DNA of 11,058 bases, from the NCBI GenBank assembly GCA_031270615.1, contig JAISXE010000244.1, positions 1 through 11,058 on the forward strand, read 5' to 3'. The notes under the pieces were generated by a model that was not told where the DNA came from, ran no database searches, and saw only the letters and a program-made list of their open reading frames with translations. A program made the position numbers and the translations under genes. How positions within the stretch are numbered: position 1 is the stretch's first letter; every line of letters begins with the position of its first letter. This document shows positions 6,613 to 11,058 of this stretch, one piece after another. Source of the stretch: Spirochaetia bacterium (lineage in GTDB: Bacteria; Spirochaetota; Spirochaetia; DTKZ01).

Positions 6613-7461
6613 ATGGCCTCAAACCGCGAATATAAAAGCAGTGTGTTTTCCCTTCTTTTCAGCGACCCGGAAATCCTGCGCGAACTGTACGGCGCGCTGG
6701 AAGGGATACGCCTGCCCCCCGATGCGCTTATCCAAATAAACACGCTTTCGGATGTGATTTTTCTGGAACAACTCAACGACCTTTCCTTTTTGGTGGAGAA
6801 CAAGTTGATAATCCTTATCGAGCACCAGAGTACGATAAATCCCAATATGGCCATCCGCCTGCTTATATACATTGGCCGCATATACGAAAAAATATGCGAA
6901 CGGAAAAAACTGTATGCCTCACAGCCGATCGCCATACCCCGGCCCGAATTTATTGTCCTGTACAACGGGGCCGCCCCGTACCCTGACCAGACAACCCTGA
7001 GCCTGTCAGATATGTTTGAAAAGGCCCCGCACCTTGGCAAAGGCGCCGTGCCGCCCGCGCTTGAGTTGACGGTCAGGGTATACAATATCAATAACGGGCA
7101 CAACAGGGCCATCGTTGAAAAATGCGAGGAACTGGAGGGATACAGTGTTTTTATTGCCAAAGTCCGCGAATTTAAGGCAGAAACCGGCGACAATGAGAAG
7201 GCCATGAGGATGGCCATAGCGCACTGTATCGAAAACAACATATTAAAAGAATTCCTGGAAACAAACGCCTCGGAGGTGTTGAATATGTTATTGACCGAAT
7301 GGAGCACGGTAGAATACGGCGAAGTCCAGCGCGAGGAAGGCCGCGAGGAAGGCCGCGAGGAAGGCCAAAATCTGGTGGTTGAGCTTTTTGACCAGGGATA
7401 CACGCTGGAACAGGTTAAAGCCAAACTGGCCGCAATGAAAACCGTGAAGGAATCGACGTAA
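6613..7461 (+). CDS. Rpn-family PD-(D/E)XK nuclease / putative transposase with REEG-repeat tail
   Basis: This 282-residue protein has the Rpn (recombination-promoting nuclease, COG5464) layout. The nuclease core carries Asp56 in NDLSFLVENK and the EHQS motif with Glu70 and Gln72 (LIEHQSTINPNM), the E-x-Q form of PD-(D/E)XK seen in this family. It is followed by a conserved middle (FIVLYNGAAPYPDQTTLSLSDMF, ELTVRVYNINNGHN). The C-terminal region (225-282) contains three REEG repeats (240-251) and a helix ending GYTLEQVKAKLAAMK. All key residues are present, so the enzyme looks active. AGGAGGAGG immediately upstream gives a strong start. Family members cut DNA. E. coli Rpn genes have been described as gene-within-gene toxin-antitoxin systems acting against phage, with the small C-terminal product as inhibitor; see the entry at 7285. 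No transposon ends are established. Confidence 0.92.
   Translation: MASNREYKSSVFSLLFSDPEILRELYGALEGIRLPPDALIQINTLSDVIFLEQLNDLSFLVENKLIILIEHQSTINPNMAIRLLIYIGRIYEKICERKKLYASQPIAIPRPEFIVLYNGAAPYPDQTTLSLSDMFEKAPHLGKGAVPPALELTVRVYNINNGHNRAIVEKCEELEGYSVFIAKVREFKAETGDNEKAMRMAIAHCIENNILKEFLETNASEVLNMLLTEWSTVEYGEVQREEGREEGREEGQNLVVELFDQGYTLEQVKAKLAAMKTVKEST
7272..7461 (+). CDS. Putative intragenic small Rpn protein (RpnS-like, internal in-frame start at 7285)
   Basis: Within the Rpn gene, GGAGG (7272-7276) lies 8 bases before an in-frame ATG (7285-7287, codon 225). The feature begins at that ribosome site, and coding runs 7285-7461. Initiation there would yield a 58-residue protein, MLLTEWSTVEYGEVQ followed by REEG x3 and the terminal helix. 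The spacing and match are as good as those of ordinary genes in this window. In the described Rpn systems the separately translated C-terminal piece dimerises through a helix with variable four-residue repeats and blocks the nuclease. Position, repeat type and start signal all fit. Expression and inhibitory function are inferred. Confidence 0.6.
7330..7365 (+). repeat. 12-bp REEG-coding tandem repeat (3 units; 2 units in the downstream copy)
   Basis: CGCGAGGAAGGC occurs three times in a row at 7330-7365 and twice at 7583-7606 in the duplicated tail. Unit number changes preserve the reading frame. Four-residue repeats of this kind in Rpn tails are known to vary between strains, and here they vary between two neighbouring copies in one genome. 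Confidence 0.92.
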
Positions 7462-7462
7462 T

Positions 7463-7505
7463 CACTCGCCTTGCGCGGAAGAATGCGGAAAAACACTGGC
7501 CACAC
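7463..7505 (+). repeat. 43-bp dispersed repeat, copy B
   Basis: This copy begins two bases after the Rpn stop codon. It matches copy A (6327-6369) at 37 of 43 positions and copy C (7704-7741) closely. With copy A it brackets the Rpn gene in direct orientation. Confidence 0.75.
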
Positions 7506-7537
7506 ACGCCGAAACAAACGCCTCGGAGGTGTTGAAT

Positions 7538-7702
7538 ATGTTATTGACCGAATGGAGCACGGTAGAATACGGCGAAGTCCAGCGCGAGGAAGGCCGCGAG
7601 GAAGGCCAAAATCTGGTGGTTGAACTTCTTGACCAGGGATACACGCTGGAACAGGTCAAAGCCAAACTGGCCGCAATGAAAGCCGTGAAGGAATCGACGT
7701 AA
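7538..7702 (+). CDS. Stand-alone copy of the Rpn C-terminal small protein (54 aa)
   Basis: The duplicated Rpn tail keeps the same GGAGG (7525-7529), 8-base gap and ATG (7538-7540) as the internal start in the full-length gene. It stays open to a TAA at 7700-7702. The predicted product is MLLTEWSTVEYGEVQ, REEG x2, then QNLVVELLDQGYTLEQVKAKLAAMKAVKEST. It contains no nuclease residues. The repeat loss is in frame, and no stop or frameshift has arisen, which suits a translated gene, though the copy may simply be too young to have decayed. If RpnS proteins are antitoxins, this would be a detached antitoxin variant with a different repeat count. The alternative is a non-functional duplication scar. 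Confidence 0.55.
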   Translation: MLLTEWSTVEYGEVQREEGREEGQNLVVELLDQGYTLEQVKAKLAAMKAVKEST

Positions 7703-7703
7703 T

Positions 7704-7741
7704 TACCCGCCTTACGCGGAAGAATGCGGAAAAACACCGGC
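7704..7741 (+). repeat. Dispersed repeat, copy C
   Basis: The third copy (CCTTACGCGGAAGAATGCGG core) follows the stop codon of the duplicated Rpn tail and ends at the right boundary of the duplication. Beyond 7741 the sequence no longer resembles that after copy B. Confidence 0.75.
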
Positions 7742-7925
7742 TTTTTGGTCGGAATCCCCCATCTTTTGGTATTCGGCCTGTCACCTTTATATACGACAGA
7801 ACCGTTTTTGGGCCTCTCGCCCTGTTGCCGGGTGGGCAAAGACACGCCCTGATGGGCCTGCGTTTATTTCGGCGTGTGCCGTCCGTGGTTTGGTTTCTTT
7901 TTCTGATGCGCCAGGGATTGGAGGG

Positions 7926-7980
7926 GTTGCGAAGCAAGCCGCAACGCGGAGCGTTGGGGCCGGAGCGATAGCGCAGCCCC
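7926..7980. repeat. Consecutive alternative hairpins
   Basis: GTTGCG (7926-7931) pairs with CGCAAC (7940-7945). The overlapping CAACGC (7942-7947) instead pairs with GCGTTG (7951-7956) across a GGA loop. GGGGC (7956-7960) pairs with GCCCC (7976-7980). Because the first two stems share bases, they are mutually exclusive. This could be a repetitive extragenic palindrome or a structured RNA; no known riboswitch or ncRNA was recognised. Confidence 0.6.
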
Positions 7981-7991
7981 GCAAAGCCCGG

Positions 7992-8019
7992 CCCCTGCGC
8001 CTGCCGGCAGGCGCAGGGG
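7992..8019. repeat. 28-bp perfect GC-rich palindrome
   Basis: Fourteen bases starting CCCCTGCGCC at 7992 are followed without a spacer by their exact reverse complement ending at 8019, with the axis between 8005 and 8006. It can form a cruciform or RNA hairpin. It lacks a following T-run on either strand, so it is not a typical intrinsic terminator. Confidence 0.85.
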
Positions 8020-8043
8020 AGGCGCCCGAAAGAAAAATGAAGA

Positions 8044-8065
8044 ACCTCGGAGCAGGCTCCGAGGT
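8044..8065. repeat. 10-bp stem hairpin
   Basis: ACCTCGGAGC (8044-8053) and GCTCCGAGGT (8056-8065) are exact reverse complements around a two-base centre (AG). It is the last and one of the strongest in the run of dyads beginning at 7926. No T-run follows on either strand. Confidence 0.7.
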
Positions 8066-8115
8066 ATCTTCGTTTGGCAAGGAATTGGATTTTATGGCAT
8101 GGTTCATACCCGGGT

Positions 8116-8175
8116 TGCATGGGCGAGCAGCGATCCTGTCTCCAGGATTGCGACCAGCCCAGGATGCATGGGCGA
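8116..8175 (+). repeat. Short direct repeat with intervening hairpin
   Basis: TGCATGGGCGA occurs at 8116-8126 and 8165-8175, offset 49. Between the copies ATCCTG (8133-8138) pairs with CAGGAT (8143-8148) over a four-base loop. This looks like a short repeat remnant rather than a CRISPR array, with only two imperfect units. Confidence 0.5.
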
Positions 8176-8296
8176 CCAGCCCCGATCACTTTCAGACACG
8201 AACCTTTTTACGCAAACCGACGGACTTACCGGGCGGGGCGGACGGGGTACAATTCAGAGCCGCGTGCGGCGCATACAAATCAATACCGATAATTGC

Positions 8297-8313
8297 CAGC
8301 CCCAAAGGGGCTG
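8297..8313 (-). terminator. Terminator-like stem after the symporter gene
   Basis: CAGCCCC (8297-8303) and GGGGCTG (8307-8313) form a perfect 7-bp stem with a three-base loop, 20 bases past the symporter stop on the minus strand. There is no U-tract, so intrinsic termination would be weak. It could instead stabilise the mRNA end. Confidence 0.4.
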
Positions 8314-8332
8314 ATGAACCATGCCTTCCAAA

Positions 8333-9901
8333 TCAGAATTCCGCGGTTTTGGCTTTTTCAAATTCGGCGATGATTTCCGCGGGAGGCGGGGAGGACAGCA
8401 GGCTTACCACCCAGATTGCCAGGGCCGAGATGAGAAACGCGGGCAGAAGCTCGTAGACGGCGAAGACGCCTCCCAGCCGGGCAATGAGGTTTTTCCAGAT
8501 TACGACCGTAAGGCCGCCGCAGACCATGCCGGCCACGGCGGCGGGAAAGGTGGTGCGTTTCCAGAACAGGCTGAAAAGGATAAGCGGGCCGAACGCCGCG
8601 CCCAGGCCGGCCCAGGCGTAGGAGACGACGCGGAAGATGGACTGGTTTCCCGATAGCGCGATGAGGATGCCGAATACGGTAACGGCGAGCATGGTGAGGC
8701 GGGCCACCCACATGACCTGCGCCTCAGAGGCGTTTTTTTTGAAGAGGTCTTTGTAGATGTCGTTTGCAAGGGAGGAGGCGACGATGAGCATATACGAGTC
8801 GGAGGAACTCATGGAGGCCGCGAGGATTCCCGAAATAACGATGCCCGCGAGGATGGGCGGGAAGAAGCGGATTCCCAGGATGATAAAGATGTTTTCCGAA
8901 TCGCTTGCGGAAAGCAGTTGGCCGCTTTCCCCGGCGAGGATCGAGCGGCCTATGATGCCGATGAGCACGGCCGCGGCCTGGGCAAGGAAGCACCAGAGGA
9001 CCGCGATGTTCCGGGAGGGGCGTATCATGGACGTTTTTTTGACGGCCATAAAGCGGACCAGCACCTGCGGCATTCCGAAGTAGCCCAGGCCCCAGGCCAT
9101 GGTTGACACGATGGCCAAAAAGCCGTAATCCGCGCCGGGGCCGAATTGGGGCATCCCGTTTGCGGTTTGCTGGACCCCGTCCGCCAGCGTCGGGGTGGCT
9201 ATGCCGAAGAAGTCGGTGAAGCGGGGAAAGCCCGCCAGGTTGGCGGCGACACCCTCCACGCCGCCCGCGTGAAAGAAGCCGAACAGCAAAACAAGGAGCA
9301 GGGCGCAGACCATGATGATGCCCTGAACAAAGTCGGTTACGCCGACTGCCATGAACCCGCCCAGAAGGGTGTAAATCATGACGATGCTCGCGCCGAGGAT
9401 GACCATGGCGATCATGTTGGTGTTAAAGATGTAGCTGAAGAGCTTCCCGAATGTCAGGAACTGCGCGCCCACGTATATCGAAAAAAACACCAGGCTGATC
9501 AGCGCGGCAATGGCAAGGAGGACGCGCTTTTTGTCGTGGAAGCGCTTACTGAAAAACTCAGGCAGGGTAATGGCGTTATCCGCTATCTGCGAATAGGCGC
9601 GCAGGCGCTTTGCCACCAGGGCCCAGTTGAGCCAGGTGCCGATAAAAAGCCCCAGCGCGGTCCAGAAGGCTTCCCCGTAGCCGGTAAAGTACGCCACTCC
9701 GGGCAGGCCCATAAGGAGCCAGCCGGACATGTCCGATGCTTCCGCGGATAGGGCGGCAAGCCAGGGGCCGAACCTCCGCCGCGCCAAAAAATATTCTTCA
9801 GGGTCGGTGTTGCTCCGGCGGGCGCACCACAGCCCTATCACGATCATGGCGATAAGGTATCCGCCGATTCCAATCAAAGTCTGAATGTTTGCTGTATCCA
9901 T
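8333..9901 (-). CDS. putP: PutP-type sodium/proline (solute:sodium) symporter
   Basis: This 522-residue inner-membrane carrier has about 13 hydrophobic helices and is close to the usual PutP length (~500). LSAEASDMSGWLLMGLPG carries Asp57 and Ser59, equivalent to the sodium-site Asp55/Ser57 of E. coli PutP. Further markers are GPGADYGFLAIVSTMAWGLGYFGMPQVLVRFMA and the SSSDSYMLIVASSLANDIYK motif that lines the second sodium site. It imports proline, or a related amino acid, with sodium. The ATG at 9901 is chosen because GGAGG (complement of 9910-9914) sits 8 bases upstream. A GTG at 9907 in the same frame would leave only two bases to that site. Specificity within the SSS family is inferred from similarity. 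The gene stands alone with its own upstream gap. Confidence 0.9.
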   Translation of the reverse strand: MDTANIQTLIGIGGYLIAMIVIGLWCARRSNTDPEEYFLARRRFGPWLAALSAEASDMSGWLLMGLPGVAYFTGYGEAFWTALGLFIGTWLNWALVAKRLRAYSQIADNAITLPEFFSKRFHDKKRVLLAIAALISLVFFSIYVGAQFLTFGKLFSYIFNTNMIAMVILGASIVMIYTLLGGFMAVGVTDFVQGIIMVCALLLVLLFGFFHAGGVEGVAANLAGFPRFTDFFGIATPTLADGVQQTANGMPQFGPGADYGFLAIVSTMAWGLGYFGMPQVLVRFMAVKKTSMIRPSRNIAVLWCFLAQAAAVLIGIIGRSILAGESGQLLSASDSENIFIILGIRFFPPILAGIVISGILAASMSSSDSYMLIVASSLANDIYKDLFKKNASEAQVMWVARLTMLAVTVFGILIALSGNQSIFRVVSYAWAGLGAAFGPLILFSLFWKRTTFPAAVAGMVCGGLTVVIWKNLIARLGGVFAVYELLPAFLISALAIWVVSLLSSPPPAEIIAEFEKAKTAEF

Positions 9902-9927
9902 GCCCACAACCTCCGGCAGTAATTTTG

Positions 9928-9938
9928 CGTTGCCAACG
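9928..9938. promoter_or_regulatory. Small dyad in the symporter leader
   Basis: CGTTG-C-CAACG at 9928-9938 is a perfect 5-bp dyad 14 bases upstream of the symporter's ribosome site. It could be an operator or leader hairpin. It is short enough to be chance. Confidence 0.2.
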
Positions 9939-10028
9939 ATTCCCGCTTACGAGGGTAGCATATTCCCCTCGGTGGTGGGAAGGGGGTGAGCGCAGGGGGT
10001 GATGGGCGAAGAGAAGATGTTGGGCGCA

Positions 10029-10056
10029 TTTTTTTTCGGCAGCGGCCGAAAAAAAA
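10029..10056. repeat. T8-CGGC / GCCG-A8 inverted repeat
   Basis: Eight T then CGGC (10029-10040) and GCCG then eight A (10045-10056) form 12-base perfect arms around a four-base centre. On either strand the stem begins with T and ends with A, the reverse of an intrinsic terminator's tail, so ordinary termination is not predicted. It lies between the racemase and the symporter. Confidence 0.7.
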
Positions 10057-10080
10057 CCGGGCTTTCCGCTCCAATTCCTC

Positions 10081-10159
10081 AGCCCCTGCGGGGCTTGCGG
10101 GATTTCCGCTTCAATCCCTTGCGCATGGTTGCCCGCAGGGGAACCGCCTTTGGCGGTTC
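10081..10159 (-). terminator. Hairpin cluster downstream of the racemase gene
   Basis: GAACCGCC-TTT-GGCGGTTC (10141-10159) is a perfect 8-bp stem 19 bases past the racemase stop on the minus strand. AGCCCC-TGC-GGGGCT (10081-10095) follows further on. CCCCTGCGGG (10083-10092) can alternatively pair with CCCGCAGGGG (10132-10141). None has a U-tract. They may end the transcript in a factor-assisted way or be repeat elements. Confidence 0.45.
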
Positions 10160-10177
10160 TGAGCCGCGGCCGGCGGG

Positions 10178-10996
10178 TCATAACCATACCCGCATTTTCT
10201 CGCCCAGGCCCACCTTCCCGCCTATACAGACGGAAACCAGGCTGCCGCCGGTTTTCACGACGCGGGTGTCTATAAGCCCGCCGGGCTGCGCCACGGCGGC
10301 GCGGGCTTCCCCGTCCCGCAGGTCCCGGCTTTGCCAGAGCGCCAGGGCCGCGCTGCCCGAGCCGCAGCTTGACTCAAAAACCAGGGAATCCGTCGCGTAC
10401 ACATACACCGCGGGCGTCATGAAATTCCGCGCGGCCTCCCAGAACATCACCCCAAAAGCATCGGGCGCGGGGCCTTTTTCCTCGACGGTTTTTTTCAGCG
10501 CCAAGAAGGCCTCCCGGGAAGGCGGCGCCTCAGGCGCTATGACCTGCGTGATGCCCTCAAAAACGATTACAGGCAGGTCCGCGCCCTGGCAGGCGATGGA
10601 AGAGTGCGCGAGCGGTTTGGGCATATCCACTTCGGCGGTTCCTTCCGATGTGGACACGCGCACGGGAAGCGGGCCGGACGCCCCGCTTATTTCTATGGAA
10701 AGGGCAAGATCCCCGGCAAGCCCCAATTCGCGCGCCACAAAAAGGCCGAAGGCCCTAGCCGCGTTGCCGCAGAACTCGCCGCCCGCCATTTCAAGCCGCC
10801 AGAGGCCTTTTTGTTTTTGCGGGCCGGGCGCTTCCGTATAGCCTTCAGGCGGAACCACAAAGCCAACCTGTTCGGCCTTCAGCGCGGAGTCCGCCATAAG
10901 CGCCCTGGCGGTTTCGGCCCGGTTTTCCGCCGCGCCTAAAACAAAAACCGTGATGTTTTTCGCGGGATCCGCGACAAGGATTTCAAGCTCCCTCAT
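10178..10996 (-). CDS. DapF-fold amino-acid racemase, CntK (histidine racemase)-like
   Basis: This 272-residue protein has the two-half DapF fold with two catalytic cysteines: Cys76 in MAGGEFCGNAARAF and Cys211 in ESSCGSGSAALA. The motif context resembles Staphylococcus CntK, which makes D-histidine for staphylopine, more than classical diaminopimelate epimerase. Points of likeness are the N-terminal DPAKNITVFV, EQVGF at 42-46, GEFCGN, EVDMPKP, and AVAQPGG after the second cysteine. Cofactor-free two-base racemisation in the cytoplasm is expected. Substrate identity is inferred from remembered family motifs, and no CntL/CntM partner is visible here. ATG 10996 is taken as start; a TTG at 11002 is an alternative. 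Neither has a clear ribosome site. The start overlaps the end of the upstream gene by 14 bases, suggesting translational coupling. Confidence 0.8.
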   Translation of the reverse strand: MRELEILVADPAKNITVFVLGAAENRAETARALMADSALKAEQVGFVVPPEGYTEAPGPQKQKGLWRLEMAGGEFCGNAARAFGLFVARELGLAGDLALSIEISGASGPLPVRVSTSEGTAEVDMPKPLAHSSIACQGADLPVIVFEGITQVIAPEAPPSREAFLALKKTVEEKGPAPDAFGVMFWEAARNFMTPAVYVYATDSLVFESSCGSGSAALALWQSRDLRDGEARAAVAQPGGLIDTRVVKTGGSLVSVCIGGKVGLGEKMRVWL

Positions 10997-11058
10997 AGGC
11001 AACGCGCCCCCCCGCGATGACGCACTTTATTCCCGCGGGCGCGAGGGCGCAGGTTTCC
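10983..11058 (-). CDS. C-terminal end of a probable amidohydrolase (partial)
   Basis: Only the last 24 codons are in the window: ETCALAPAGIKCVIAGGRVAYEGA, then TGA at 10985-10983. The ending 'GI-x-x-VI-x-GGR-V-x-x-EG' resembles the C-terminal beta-sandwich strand of amidohydrolase-superfamily enzymes (D-aminoacylase, dihydropyrimidinase, imidazolonepropionase types). That is a short, generic signature, so the family is tentative. The frame overlaps the start of the racemase gene, pointing to a shared operon and perhaps a shared amino-acid-derivative pathway. Confidence 0.5.
   Translation of the reverse strand, partial: ETCALAPAGIKCVIAGGRVAYEGA

Larger units (their letters stand above)
7258..7741 (+). 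repeat. Tandem duplication of the Rpn gene 3' end
   Basis: Copy 1 (7258-7500) and copy 2 (7511-7741) are nearly identical from the codons for ETNASEVLNM through the stop codon and into ~40 bases of 3' flank. They are separated by only ten bases (7501-7510). Copy 2 lacks one 12-base REEG unit, and its coding part has only four other base changes up to the stop codon, two silent and two altering residues (Phe to Leu, Thr to Ala). The low divergence means a recent event. Confidence 0.95.
7703..8332. other. 630-base non-coding, dyad-rich stretch between the Rpn tail and the symporter gene
   Basis: No convincing gene is present. A forward frame from 7890 passes through the dyads and 124 bases into the antisense strand of the symporter gene, so it looks spurious. 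The stretch holds repeat copy C, ACACGCC (7842-7848) paired with GGCGTGT (7871-7877), the word GCCGTCCGTGGTTT (7878-7891) shared with 6482-6495, a chain of hairpins at 7926-8065, an 11-base direct repeat, and a terminator-like stem at 8297-8313. Confidence 0.7.

Noticed and set aside
6525..7517. Minus-strand 330-codon open frame opposite the Rpn gene
   Set aside because: Ser/Arg-rich shadow of the Rpn coding frame; the plus-strand protein has clear PD-(D/E)XK motifs, promoter and ribosome site.
6612..7741. Complete insertion sequence with terminal inverted repeats around the Rpn gene
   Set aside because: The flanking repeats are direct, not inverted, and no target-site duplication was found, so a classical IS cannot be claimed.
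7462..7845. Minus-strand open frame over the duplicated tail
   Set aside because: It repeats the shadow translation of the Rpn tail and crosses the dispersed repeats; no start signal.
8116..8175. Possible CRISPR-like repeat-spacer unit
   Set aside because: Only two 11-base copies with one interval and no Cas genes nearby.
7890..8456. Forward 188-codon open frame downstream of the Rpn duplication
   Set aside because: It is built from the palindromes at 7926-8065 and ends antisense to the symporter gene, with no recognisable domain and no clear ribosome site.
9146..9751. Plus-strand 201-codon open frame inside the symporter gene
   Set aside because: Charged low-complexity translation opposite a strongly recognised PutP protein; typical antisense shadow in GC-rich coding DNA.
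9999..10841. Plus-strand 280-codon open frame opposite the racemase
   Set aside because: It spans the intergenic hairpins and the antisense of a well-supported enzyme gene; no domain seen.

Overview
The window looks like accessory-rich chromosome of a spirochaete, most like the host-associated (termite-gut type) treponemes. This is inferred from style, not from a marker gene: an Rpn-type nuclease with a charged REEG tail, a repetitive Gly/Ser/Asn-rich beta-helix protein, and many GC-rich intergenic dyads. No rRNA, tRNA or CRISPR array was seen.

Layout. (1) 1-461, minus strand: beginning of a right-handed beta-helix repeat protein running off the left edge, with a 75-bp tandem repeat and no convincing signal peptide or ribosome site; it may be 5'-truncated. 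(2) 597-6225, plus strand: a catabolic module. A PrpR-type sigma-54 activator is followed by an AT-rich regulatory gap with an excellent -24/-12 promoter. Then come an RraA/HMG-aldolase-like enzyme, a TRAP DctM-like permease, an 83-residue two-helix membrane protein and an LDH2/MDH2-type NAD(P)-dependent dehydrogenase. The four structural genes are closely spaced, each has a good Shine-Dalgarno sequence, and they probably form one sigma-54-dependent operon for uptake and oxidation/cleavage of an unidentified hydroxy- or oxo-acid. (3) 6226-8332: a repeat-rich island. It contains an Rpn-family PD-(D/E)XK nuclease gene, a tandem duplication of only its 3' end, three copies of a ~40-bp sequence, and 630 bp of strongly dyadic non-coding DNA. 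(4) 8333-11058, minus strand: a PutP-type sodium/solute symporter; a gap with dyads; a DapF-fold racemase that resembles CntK (histidine racemase of staphylopine synthesis) more than ordinary diaminopimelate epimerase; and the last 24 codons of a probable amidohydrolase overlapping it.

The most interesting object is the Rpn locus. Inside the Rpn gene an internal GGAGG-8 nt-ATG would give a 58-residue C-terminal protein starting before the REEG repeats. That is the arrangement described for Rpn genes-within-genes toxin-antitoxin/anti-phage systems, where the small RpnS blocks full-length RpnL. Directly downstream, the same segment is duplicated as a free-standing 54-codon ORF with the same ribosome site, an open frame and one fewer REEG unit. 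This could be a detached, variant antitoxin copy. The function is inferred; the duplication, start signals and repeat-number difference are read from the sequence.
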